DNA of 64,000 bases, taken from Neopestalotiopsis rosae. Lineage: Eukaryota > Ascomycota > Sordariomycetes > Amphisphaeriales > Sporocadaceae. Each line of letters opens with the position of its first letter. Position 1 is the first letter of the stretch. Shown here one piece after another: positions 1 to 9,596 of this stretch. Made by a program: the position numbers and the translations under genes. The stretch lies in assembly GCA_023078685.1 (NCBI GenBank), contig JALGAS010000001.1:3224001-3288000 (forward strand), read 5' to 3'. The notes beneath the pieces are model-generated. The model was not told the DNA's origin. It was given only the letters and a program-made list of their open reading frames with translations, and ran no database searches.

Positions 1-139
1 GGGCCTGCAATTGCTCGCGCAGGCCGTGAGGACGGTTGTGTCCTCCCGCCGTGAACTTCAGCCTTCGACCTCATGCGAATGGTGCTCGATTCAAAAGTGG
101 TGCTTGTAGTCGTCATCTCCATCACAATGCCATGCAACA

Positions 140-1076
140 TCAGGTGGCTTCTTGTCCCTTCTTGACCGTTTCGCTCAGAGCTTGGACTATCACCCGGTTG
201 GCGCTCCGGCTAGCCACCATGCTCCGTTCCAGCATTGTGTTGTAGACCATAAAATCGCCGCCTGGAAGTTGTCCTTTGAACCACAAATTCGTCACCTCAT
301 CTCTTGAGGGTAGGTATGCCACACAGCAAGCAGCCATGATTTTTTGGTTCTCGGCCACGATAGGGTCCACAATGATACTTGGCACATCGCCGTCCTTTTG
401 GGAGACCAAAGCTGCTACACCTCCAGCGACGGTATCCACGCAATCAATGCCGGCATCTGCGATTGCTGCCGAGGCAACGGTGATACAGCCGCTCAAAACA
501 TTCATCATTTCCCAGTTTTCGTCGTCCTGGTTGTGAGGTGCGTCGCGGTCCTGGTCGCCCTCGACAATGGTAACAATGATGTCAACACCACTCTTTGGCC
601 ATCGGTCTGCAATGATGGCACCGCGCAAGGCAGTCTCTAGATGTACGCCCAAGTCACGTTCGCTCGAGTCTCTCAGATATCCACGCCGTGTCCTGGTCGC
701 AAACGGAGCGTACTTTACATGAGTAGTTAAGATGATGTGAGGCGAAAACGGTGCCGATCGAGGAAGGGCTCTCGGGCCGTGTACGGTACATGAGAGCTTG
801 AGATTCGATTTGTAGGGATGACCAGGGCGGCTTTCAAGTTCGAGGTATGCTGACCCAGAGGCTGAGGGAGTGCTTCCAGTTTTCAAATCTGGCCAGAGGT
901 GTCAGCAACGGTACCAAGAAGTTGGAAAGGACAGTGCCAGGAAAATGAATCCATCACGACTTACAGATCTTGCGGATGGAGTCGGACTCTTGGGGCCTCG
1001 GCCGGGAAGGTGCTTGGACAAATACTGGCGGCGTCGTAGTTCCGACAGGTCCATTAATCCTCCTACGATCAGCCAT
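140..1076 (-). CDS. MTR3: Exosome subunit Mtr3 (RNase PH-like)
   Basis: Two exons (1076-965 and 888-140) joined by a 76-bp GTAAGT...CAG intron give 286 aa; the junction restores a Tyr codon and the run IRKIYLKTGS. The body matches the first RNase PH-type domain of Mtr3: a TRRGYLRDSSERDL stretch near residue 110 and the alternating beta/alpha core that follows. Mtr3 is one of six RNase PH-like ring subunits of the eukaryotic exosome, which processes and degrades RNA 3'-5' in nucleus and cytoplasm; in fungi the ring subunits are structural and not catalytic (family knowledge). The start is chosen because a short Pro/Arg-rich leader of about 40 residues precedes the first strand, as in other fungal Mtr3 proteins. 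The C-terminus lies close to the window edge and is complete. Confidence 0.88.
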
Positions 1077-3121
1077 GGTATTTGTTTGTGTGCTTGTTCA
1101 GGTGTTGCGACTTGAGAAAGCTAACTGCAGTGAAAACGGCCAAAAACTCACGTTTGCAGCATGTCACTTTTTCGAGAGCTCATCAAAAGAATTGCAGGGA
1201 TCAAGTGCTTGAAAAGCTGCCGCCCACCAAGCTACCTACGCGTGTACCCAGGTACCTCTCTACCCCACTACCTACTCGACAGCCCACCACGGAACCAATT
1301 ACGCACCGGCCACCGGCCACAATTGTCACCTACCTCCAAATCGATTTTTCTTGCTTGGAAATTTTTGAGCCTCTTCCTTTCTACCTTTACCAACAACATT
1401 CTACCTTCACAGGACCTCGAACACACGACTGTCGCCGCCTGCCCTGGGAACACACTGATTGCGCCATTCGTGACAAGTGCTCAAGAGGATTGATATTGAG
1501 CTCTTATTGATCTGACCAACAACTGCGCCCTCGCCAGATTGATTACAATCGTTGGTTGGGAGCAGTACTTGTCTCAGAAACTTGTCCCGTTTGGCTGTGG
1601 TTGCTGGTTCACCATTGATGGGTGGCACAGTCGTGCATGCAGAATTAATGGTAAGCGACATTGTTTATTTCTACTCGGATCATCGCCTTCTCCCTGTTCC
1701 CCCTCGCTGTTGATGATTTTTTATCCACAGTTCTTAGCGATATCCATGAGCGCAGAACAAACATGCATCACCATCTGAAGCACACTTACAATCCCCTGTT
1801 ATTACTGACGATATGTCAATCGATCATTGCTAACTTCGGAAAAGATGATGATAGGCACTACAACCGGAACATGTACGACGTGTATGTGACAATGCTTGGT
1901 AAGTCAACTTTTCTCCACCATTACACCTGCAAAAAACGTTTTCGTGATGAAAAACTTTATTTTCAGTTCTGCTTCTGAAGCGCTGTGAAGATAACCCTAT
2001 ACCAAAAACATTTTCTGACTCCATGTTTACAACAAATATTTTTGACATTTGCTTTCATTCGTAAAACAGTGGCTAATTGTCGAAATCAGATTTCCAGATA
2101 GAACACTTGTATCGCAATACCCGGCCTCCAACAATTGTAATCAACATGCAACGAGGTAAGCTTTTACATCTCATAACTTCCAGCACCATCTTTATGATGA
2201 AACGCGTTTATCCATTCAACTATCTCACCGGGGCCGAGCCATTCTCCCGCACTGTAGTTGTCGTTCTGGCATCGAGGATCAGTTGTGGAGTTGTCTTCGG
2301 GCGTAATGTTAGTTCCAGTGCGTTTGACTGCCAGGTTTCGTCTTGAGGCCTGCTGGTCAGATGCCGGTCTCTGTGAATGAGTAATACGGCTTTCTGATCA
2401 AGTCAAATATTCACGCTTTCTTGTTGAATTCTCTTTTTTGATCCTTGCTGATCCTTGAAATAGTCAGGTTTGTATCCATAAAATACAATCTATATCATCG
2501 GTAGGTTCAGTAAATCACGTCTCGACATGCAACCAAACATTGTGTCGTGGTTAGTGTATAGATGGTACTGTTAGCAGTCGTTCCAAGTTCGAAAAAATAT
2601 ATGAAATATATATACCATGTATGATGCCAGTACCAGACTTGAGTTTGGAAATGCGTGTGTCAACCGCAGAACAACGTCTTGTGTACTCAGTACCAGGCCA
2701 ACCTCGGCTCTCAGTACTTTGATGCCAGCCATGGTCCTATGGGTAGACCAAGCCATGCAAAGAGGGTACCAAATTAAATGTTTGATAGACAAAAAGAATG
2801 GAACTAACAGCCAGAACAAAGCCAGTGCTGTCAGCCAATGTTGCTTTCATCTTCGTTGCTTGGTTGTTCTGCTTCTGTACTGCTTCTATACTTGCTGTCA
2901 TTCTGCTTTTATACTGGCTTTTGCACTGCTTCTATTGACTTCACTAATATCAGCATGTCCAAGGCCATGTCCACATTCCGTGTGTTGGGAAACACAGATG
3001 GCGCAGCGCAAGGTTTCGTACTCTTTGCTTGAAGATGTCATGTTCTTATATCCTCTAGTAAATATACATTTCTTTTTAATAAATCAATAGAAATCCTTCG
3101 TTTCGCAAAGTTCTAATACAT
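1077..3121. other. Intergenic region, 2.0 kb, no recognised gene
   Basis: It lies upstream of MTR3 and downstream of the dehydrogenase gene. It holds the unassigned spliced reading frame described at 1500-2064, and imperfect repeats of a CTGCTTCTATACT-like element between about 2860 and 2940. An open frame at 2617-3090 has no recognisable domain. I see no RNA gene. Confidence 0.5.
1500..2064 (+). other. Possible spliced transcript of unknown function
   Basis: Three open segments (about 1500-1650, 1731-1898, 1967-2064) are bounded by textbook splice sites: donors GTAAGC at 1651 and GTAAGT at 1899, acceptors CCACAG at 1730 and TTTCAG at 1966. Both introns (80 and 68 bp) are of typical fungal size and both are phase 1, so one frame stays open across all three segments and ends at a TAA at 2062. 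The first segment has no in-frame ATG; an ATG in the second segment (after position 1760) would give a product of about 80 aa with a hydrophobic stretch. I recognise no family. It could be a fast-evolving small protein, a spliced noncoding RNA, or coincidence. Confidence 0.2.
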
Positions 3122-4272
3122 CTAAGTCTTCCGGTGGACGGTGGTGGCGCCCGCCTGGTGCTTGTGGTAAATCAGAGTATCCGCAATCACAACATTGTCT
3201 CTTCGGCCTGCTGTGAATACAACGACTTCTGCGATATCTTCCGGGGTCAAGGGCTCGACGCCGCTGATCAGAAGATTAGATTAATGGGGAACTGACAACG
3301 CGTATATATATAAAAAAAAAAAGGGTGAGATGGGCAAAAAACACTCACGCATAGACTGCATCAGCCTTGGCCTTGTCGCCTCCAAAGCGAACCACGGAGA
3401 AGTTCTGTCATGATTTTGTCAGCTCATCATTTTCCATTTCCCACTTCCTTTCTCAGAGAGGGGGAGGGGAGGAAAAAAAAACCCTACCGTCTCGACCTGA
3501 CCGGGATCGATCTCAATGACGCGGATCTGCGACGCCACGAGCTCCTTGCGTAAGCTCTCGGTGAAGCTGCGGACGGCGGCCTTTGTGGCGCAGTAGATGC
3601 TGCCGCCGGGGTAGGGCTCGCGGCCGGCGATGCTGCCGACGTTGATGATGTCGCCCTTGCCGCCGTCCGGGCGGGCCAGGAAGACGTTGAGGATCTGCTG
3701 CGTCAGGTTGATCAGGCCCGTCACGTTGGTCGAGAACATGACGTCAATGTCCTCCTCGGCGATCTTGGGCGCCTGGGCGACTCCCTTGACCAGGCCGCTG
3801 TACGAATGTGTGGTTTGATTAGCGACGACTTTTTTCTACTTCAGCCCATCCGAATCAAGTAGCAGAACGTAGTGTTTCCCCAATATTCTAGTATCGAGTA
3901 CACTCTCAAAAATCACCAAATTCCAAAAAGGCAGCTCAATCACGTTGCGAGAGAGTAGATGACTTACGCATTGTTGACCAGCACGTCAATGTTCCGCCAC
4001 TCCTCGGGCAGGTTGCCGACAAAGGCCCGGACCTCGGCGGGCTTGGAGACGTCGAACTGCACGGGCAGGACCTTGACGCCCTCGCCGACCTCCTTGGTGA
4101 TCTCGGCGGCGAGCTCCTGGAGCGCGTCGGCGCGGCGCGCCGTCAGGATCAGCCGCAGGTCCTGCGGCGACGTGCGCGCAAACTCGAGGGCCGTCGAGCG
4201 CCCGATGCCCGAGCTGGCGCCCGTGATGAGGATGGTCTTGCCCGAGAGGCGCTTGGCGACGGCGGTGGCCAT
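3122..4272 (-). CDS. Short-chain dehydrogenase, YMR226C/YdfG type
   Basis: Four exons (4272-3968, 3797-3488, 3404-3349, 3263-3122) joined by introns of 170, 83 and 85 bp give 270 aa. It is a classical SDR: cofactor loop GASSGIGR at residues 18-25, NNA near 100, and the catalytic triad Ser157, Tyr170, Lys174 in the S-x12-Y-x3-K spacing. The family reduces or oxidises short 3-hydroxy acids and related small carbonyl compounds with NADP(H), normally as a soluble tetramer; the substrate here is unknown. The ATG at 4272 matches the usual family start. The same frame is open upstream to another ATG at 4443, adding 57 residues rich in Arg/Ser and almost free of acids, ending in a six-Gln run, which looks like a mitochondrial presequence. 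Confidence 0.88.
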
Positions 4273-4443
4273 GTTGGCGCGTTGTTGCTGCTGCTGCTGG
4301 AAGATGAAATCCGGAGGGGAGCGGACGAATGCGGACAAAGGACCTTTGGCGGTGCGACCGGGTTGAAGGAAAAGCGAAGACGAAAGTGAAGCCGGCCGGT
4401 GGGCAAGTGTACGAAGGGTACAGCGGGCTGTTCGCGAGAACAT

Positions 4444-5310
4444 ATGAAAAGATGTGAAGCAATTGTATAGACAATAAAATCCAAGGACTTTTATGTCTTG
4501 CGTCACACAAGCTGTATATGACTTGACTCACTAGAAAGTAGAAGAGGGTATCCGCAACGAAAGCCGACGGCCGGATTAGATGCACAGTGAGGTAAATTCT
4601 CGGACTATTTCCGATGTTGATCTCTCACTTATTGACCAATAAGCCCGCAACAAGTCTGGGTTGGCGATGATGTGCTTGCTATCGTCTTCCAAGATTGTCT
4701 CCATATTAGATCGAAACCCCGCCGGTGTTAGAATACCCCGCGGCTGGCGGGTACAAATCTCACTGGCAGCTCCCCAAAGCAATAGAACAAAGAGGGAAAG
4801 TATTGGAATACCTAGATGCAATCACACAGTATCCGTTACGATAAATACAGTCAAGTTCTTCAAGCTCTGCGACATCACAAATACTCGATTCTTAAAAGTT
4901 TGTCGTCTTTAGGCATGTATACTTCGAGCACATAGATATTTATTGAGATACGCCTGAAAATAAAAAGAAGAGTTCGAGTTCGCATTAAACTTGCGTGGAA
5001 AGCGATCTCACAAAGGAAACAATACCAGATAGAATCAAACAAAACTATATGCTTTCTAGAGATAAATACTAAGAAAAAAGACGTATGTATGGTATGTATG
5101 TATATCAATTCTCAAGAGTGAAGCATCATAATACATTTCATAGACACGCAAGCTTACACAACCAACAACACCTTGGAATAAATTTAAAGCTAGCTAGAAT
5201 ACTTCCTCCTAATTAATTATATGCATCGGCAGGCACATTTAGTAGTTTGGTCTGGATGAGGGAAAAAATCGTATGGCCGACCGACAAGAGCAAAAATTAA
5301 ATTTCTCTAA
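4444..5310. other. Intergenic, AT-rich, nothing recognised
   Basis: Upstream region of the dehydrogenase running to the tRNA. It is AT-rich between about 4900 and 5280. The T-rich run just below 5300, read on the minus strand, is a likely RNA polymerase III terminator for the tRNA. No coding signal stands out. Confidence 0.5.
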
Positions 5311-5408
5311 TCTCTTACCCGGGTTCGAACCGGGGACTCGGGAATTTTAATGCATCGCCTTTGGAGGCTACTCAAAATCCCACGTGCTAACCGCTACACT
5401 ATAAGAGA
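5311..5408 (-). tRNA. tRNA-Gln (anticodon UUG), with intron
   Basis: On the minus strand the acceptor arms TCTCTTA (5408-5402) and TAAGAGA (5317-5311) pair perfectly. The T arm CCCGG-TTCGAAC-CCGGG is canonical, and the anticodon stem TGGGA pairs with TCCCG (one G-U). The loop TTTTGA places TTG at positions 34-36. An intron of about 27 nt follows position 37, the standard site; it contains CAAA, able to pair with the anticodon as in other nuclear pre-tRNAs. Mature length is about 71 nt before CCA addition. It decodes CAA. A T-run follows downstream as expected for Pol III. Isotype is assigned from the anticodon only. Confidence 0.9.
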
Positions 5409-6248
5409 GAAATTAATCGCTGTGATTGTGTTCAGATGCGGCTTATTCTAACTGATTACGGTGAGTCAAAAGTGCCCAGAATAGGTAAAGTGCTGATGCA
5501 ACTCAAGCGCTACCCCCTGCCATAATGCAGTGGGGCGGCTGTCACCAATCCATTATAAGAGTTAATTATTTAATCGGACTTTTAATGGACTTAAAGCACA
5601 TTAGATAAAGGCTGGCTTTCGCACCATCCTTCCTGCCCCAATTAGATTCAACGACCCTCACTGTCTGCATCGGAGTCGACGGTGCCGGATCCGGTCATCT
5701 CAGCCGAAGCAAACGCCTTCCCGTGGACGCCCACTCTGCTTGGCGCTGTTGCTATCGATGGACTCGAAAATGTTGCTCACACGGGTGACCTTGTTACGAG
5801 CAATATGGCCGCTGCTATAGGTATTCAAAGCATTCCGGATACACTTCTGATTATTTGTAAGATCTCGCAAAGAGGTTCTGACCCATCCGCCAAAGGCACT
5901 GGTCTTCTGCTGTCTTATGCTATTTACAAGATTTTTATGCTACCTCCGCTCTAAATACAGTAATTTAATACAGCTGCAAATATAAGTAGCATGGAGCTTT
6001 CTTGCACATTTCTATGACTTTCTATGTTTTTATTTCTTTATCGCATTACGATGGCGTGAAATAAATCCTGCAGCTACCTGGTATTACTAATATAGCACCA
6101 GAACAAAAGCCATCAAAAGCCATCAAAAGCCATCAAAAGCCATCAAAAGCCATCAAAAGCCATCAAAAGCCATCCTGGCTGTACAGAGTATGTCTGGTTA
6201 CATTCCTTTATTATTTGTCTACTGGTGATTATAAATGACACCTCCTGC
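5409..6248. other. Intergenic with one short unassigned frame
   Basis: A plus-strand frame is open across about 5660-5954 and ends with a hydrophobic segment, but it has no convincing ATG at its start and no recognised domain; it may be a gene remnant. The 10-bp tandem repeat at 6105-6174 lies at the right end. Confidence 0.4.
6105..6174. repeat. Tandem repeat, 10-bp unit CATCAAAAGC, about 7 copies
   Basis: Six perfect head-to-tail copies (6111-6170) flanked by partial copies on both sides. It sits about 75 bp beyond the stop codon of the minus-strand gene that ends at 6249, so it may lie in that gene's 3' untranslated region. The perfection of the copies suggests recent slippage and length polymorphism. 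Confidence 0.95.
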
Positions 6249-7142
6249 TCACGCTCGGCCTGCCTTGTAAACTTCAATGGCTTTCAAGGCATCATTCTTT
6301 TTATAGTCGGGCCCTGGCCATCCATGTTTGCGATACAAGTGTCGTACCCATCTGAAGTCGAGGTCTGTCCACAGAAACTCTTCGCTGGCACGGATTTCAG
6401 TTTTCAGAATGTCTTCCACCTTGCTTTCGTCCGCCTCTTCCTCTGGGCTCAAATTTTCCGCCCGAGCTTCCTCCCCGAGAACCGGAACAATTGCAAGCGA
6501 CCTGTATTCTTCTTTTAGACCGTTGAGGTATTGCACCAGATCCCCCACGTATTCGACGTTGTACCGTATCATATCGACGAGTAAATCGCCCGTCGCCGTG
6601 TTGAGGATCATATTTCGGCCACCACTCTCAAAGCCCCTCGCGAGAAGAAAACAGTGCGGCGCATCCTCGGATGGTAGGTCTACCGCCTCGGCAAACGACT
6701 CAAATTCCGAATCGGCTCTGGCAAATTCTGGTGGGCCAAAGGTGGAGTAATCGACCACGTTGCATTTGTAGTGAATACTATTTGCAGTCGGCCCGTCATT
6801 GGCGATGTACGGCAAATGGCGCAGAAGATCCATGACCAAGTCCGTCTTGTGAAAGGTGGCAGGGCCGGACCATATGTTTGGCCAGCCCCCAGCCGGCGGA
6901 AGTTTGAGGACCGACGTGGGTAGGAAAAGCTCGGTGAGCAAGCTGTAAAAGTTGGTGATGGCTTCAACTATTTCATCTCGTTCGTAAGGGAAAGAGTGCG
7001 TTGTCGACGCGGATGAAGAGGTAGTGTCTGATTGCTCTGACATAGCATCGTCGTCGTCGTCATCGCGGCCAGTACCGCCCTGGGAATTCTGTCCTTGCAC
7101 AGCAGGCCCTGGTGAAGACCGTTCATCCTGAAGACTTGACAT
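6249..7142 (-). CDS. Conserved-looking protein of unknown function, 297 aa
   Basis: Single exon with a clean ATG. The first 50 residues are low complexity: a run of six Asp near 27-32 and a Ser/Thr-rich patch. From about residue 52 onward the sequence is well mixed and globular in character, with motifs such as PPAGGWPNIW near 82, a DLLRHLPYI helix and a C-terminal TDLDFRWVRHLYRKHGWPG segment. The overall look recalls proteins of fungal expanded families of unknown function, but I do not recognise a named domain. No signal peptide or membrane segment is visible. Balanced amino-acid composition, length and lack of stops support a real gene. Confidence 0.7.
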   Translation of the reverse strand: MSSLQDERSSPGPAVQGQNSQGGTGRDDDDDDAMSEQSDTTSSSASTTHSFPYERDEIVEAITNFYSLLTELFLPTSVLKLPPAGGWPNIWSGPATFHKTDLVMDLLRHLPYIANDGPTANSIHYKCNVVDYSTFGPPEFARADSEFESFAEAVDLPSEDAPHCFLLARGFESGGRNMILNTATGDLLVDMIRYNVEYVGDLVQYLNGLKEEYRSLAIVPVLGEEARAENLSPEEEADESKVEDILKTEIRASEEFLWTDLDFRWVRHLYRKHGWPGPDYKKNDALKAIEVYKAGRA

Positions 7143-8257
7143 GGTGCTGGAGACAATGTTCCCAAGTCGAGAAGTTCAACCGTCAAGAAAATGAATTAAT
7201 AGTGAGATTTAAGCTCTATTTTTGGGCTGGGTACTCGGTATAGCAGTACTTAGCCACTCTGGATCCTTTGTCGGATGTCGCTGAACTACGTTTATTGGAG
7301 AAGGTGAGGATACTTTCCATCCTTTGAATCCGGGGGCAAGAACAGAAGAATGTGCTCAGGACATTGGGTAACAGGGCAGTTAATTTTGAATAGGAGAACC
7401 GAACCTTTGACTCAGCTTGGATGGTGTCACATCGGAGCGAGACAGGCAGCAGCAGGCAGCATTAGCGAACTCTAATTTACAAGCTTGTTCTTGTTTAAGT
7501 TGATCGCCCCACGCACAATAGTAGTTCCTGCATCGCACAATTCATCTCGCTTTTCCAGTTTCGCTTTTGCATCCCGCACTTTCACTGCCAATGCGCTCGC
7601 TCTACTGAAATTCAAACCACTTGATTCTCGTTTTTCTCAACGCTAGTCTCCCGTAATTCGTAACATCAATGTTAGCTATGCTGTACATGGGGCGGCTATA
7701 TTCTTAGATGGCTCATAACATGCAAGTATGGCTTCACTATAGTAACTTCTGGAAGTTCTTGTGATATATATATGTATGTATAGTTTATGAGCCCGGAATT
7801 TTAGCCTCAGATAACGGTGATAGTGGATCTGTGGCATCATACCAATCAGAGTAGTAAGACGAGAGATTTGCGCAGCTCAAGAGAATTTCTCGCATGCAAA
7901 CAAGAGAAACGGGTTTCAAGAACGAGGGTCGTCGTGTGTTGTGCTGGATTCTATCAAGCCTTCTTCGTGAACATCTCGTGTACCTGTACTTACCATGCCC
8001 GCACTGGCCTCACATTAATGGTGATTTTCCCTTTGTCGGTATTGTGGGGGAAATGAGATGGTGCGGTAAGGATTGTATCATTGCGGGTGCCGCAAACTTG
8101 ACGGTGAAGGAGATAGTTTACGCTGGACACTATACCCCAGTGCCACTATCAGTTGCTTTCGGTATATCATTAATTTTGTTATTTATCATTATCTATTATG
8201 TACGACCCTCATATGAGGCCTCATCGTCGACATTCTCTGAAAAGTAGAGCCTTGTAT
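7143..8257. other. Intergenic, nothing convincing
   Basis: Holds the promoter of the gene ending at 6249. A plus-strand frame at 7894-8247 ends in one hydrophobic helix (around 8140-8205) but the preceding part is not protein-like and there is no family match, so it is not called. Confidence 0.5.
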
Positions 8258-9596
8258 TTAAGAGCCCAGCGAGTCGTCGATCCCACCATCGACGACCTGT
8301 CCACAGTAGCCGTTTGACAGATACAGAGGGTAGTACTGGTTCTGGGCATTAGTCTCGTACACGGTGCCCCCCTTGTACGCGGCGCTGCACGTAGTGCCCT
8401 GTGCCAAGACGCAGGAAGAGCCCCCGTAGAAAACCGAGTACTGGCACGTGGACGAGGTGAGGCACTTGACACAGCACTCGTAATTTGAGCTGGCCGAGGC
8501 CGACATGTAGCTGCCCGAGTCGGATCGGTACACGTCGCCCAAGTATCCGCCGTTGGGGCCGTTGGGTCCGATGATGTTGTCATCGCCGCAGGCCGCGTAA
8601 AAAGTGGCCGTCGCCGTGGCAACCTCTGTCGCCGTCGATGTTGCGGTGGCCGTGGTGGTCACGGTGGAAGCGACAGTCGACGTGGAAGTCTCGGAGAAAG
8701 TCAGGGTTGTCGATGCAGCAACTGCTGGAACCGTTGAAGTCGACGTCATTGTCGAGGTGACCACGATGGTGATCACACGAGGCGGCAGCGTCACCGTGAT
8801 GGGGCTACCGATAACGACGATCTGCTTGACGTACTTCACTGTAATCGATTTGATACCTGCGTACTGTCAGTCAAATTCAGATCCCATATTCGTCACGTTT
8901 ACGTTGTAATTATAGCGTGCCCTATGGTATCGTGAAATGGCAAGGAAAGTGTACATACATGATACAGAAGCGGCAAACTTGTCGTTAGAGAGAGGGCAAT
9001 TTTTCTTGGAGGCAGCCTGGGCCCGTGGCATGGGCATAGAACGACCCGGAAGCTTGATCAGGTCCCTTTTGGAGTTGGCGGCTACAACTGTCTGGTCCAC
9101 GGGGATAATAGATGCCGTTGCAGCAATGGTGGAGGTCGAGGTGGATGTGGTGGAGACTGTTGTTGCCGTTGTGGTAGTATACGCTTCAGTCGAGGTCACA
9201 GTGGTGGTGACGACGGAAGTTGTCGTGGTAGAGAATGTGTCAGTCTCCTCTGAGGCTGTCGTCGTCACCGTGCTGGTGACGTACTTTGTGCTCGACTTGG
9301 TGATAGCCGCCGGTGTAACGGTCTTGATGGGGTGAGAAATCACCGTTGCCTGCAACATGTTATAAGTACTTGACGCTTCGTATGAAGTGGAAAGGATGGA
9401 TGAGCTAACGTACAAGGACAATCTGAGGCGCTGGCTGCGACGTCTTTGTCGAGGTTGGCACGTTCTTAACCGATACGCTCGTCTTTTTGGTAGTGCACTG
9501 GACGGCTGTCTGTGTCTGAATATTCAGAGTGTTCGTGAGGCCGGCCAGTACCATGGAGGCGGACAGGGCGAGGCCCCAGAGACTGCGAGCAAGCAT
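8258..9596 (-). CDS. Secreted Ser/Thr-rich protein with Apple/PAN-like domain
   Basis: Three exons (9596-9414, 9349-8959, 8856-8258) with introns of 64 and 102 bp give 390 aa; the second junction restores a Cys codon. Residues 1-18 form a signal peptide (short basic start, hydrophobic core, Ala at the cut). Long Thr/Ser/Val-rich segments around 85-140 and 205-270 are typical of O-glycosylated cell-surface stalks. The last 120 residues hold a Cys-rich module with the spacing ECCVKCLTSSTCQYSVFY...CVLAQGTTC, resembling the Apple/PAN fold found in fungal extracellular proteins that bind carbohydrate or protein. There is no GPI signal at the C-terminus, so release into the wall or medium is likely. 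The ligand is unknown. The internal basic/Pro-rich patch with KR near residue 155 could be a processing site. Confidence 0.82.

Noticed and set aside
6105..6174. CRISPR-like array
   Set aside because: The 10-bp units are directly contiguous with no spacers, in a eukaryotic genome; it is a plain tandem repeat.
7894..8247. Possible one-helix membrane protein
   Set aside because: Only the last 40 codons look structured, and the frame lies in the 3' flank of another gene with no supporting splice or start signal.
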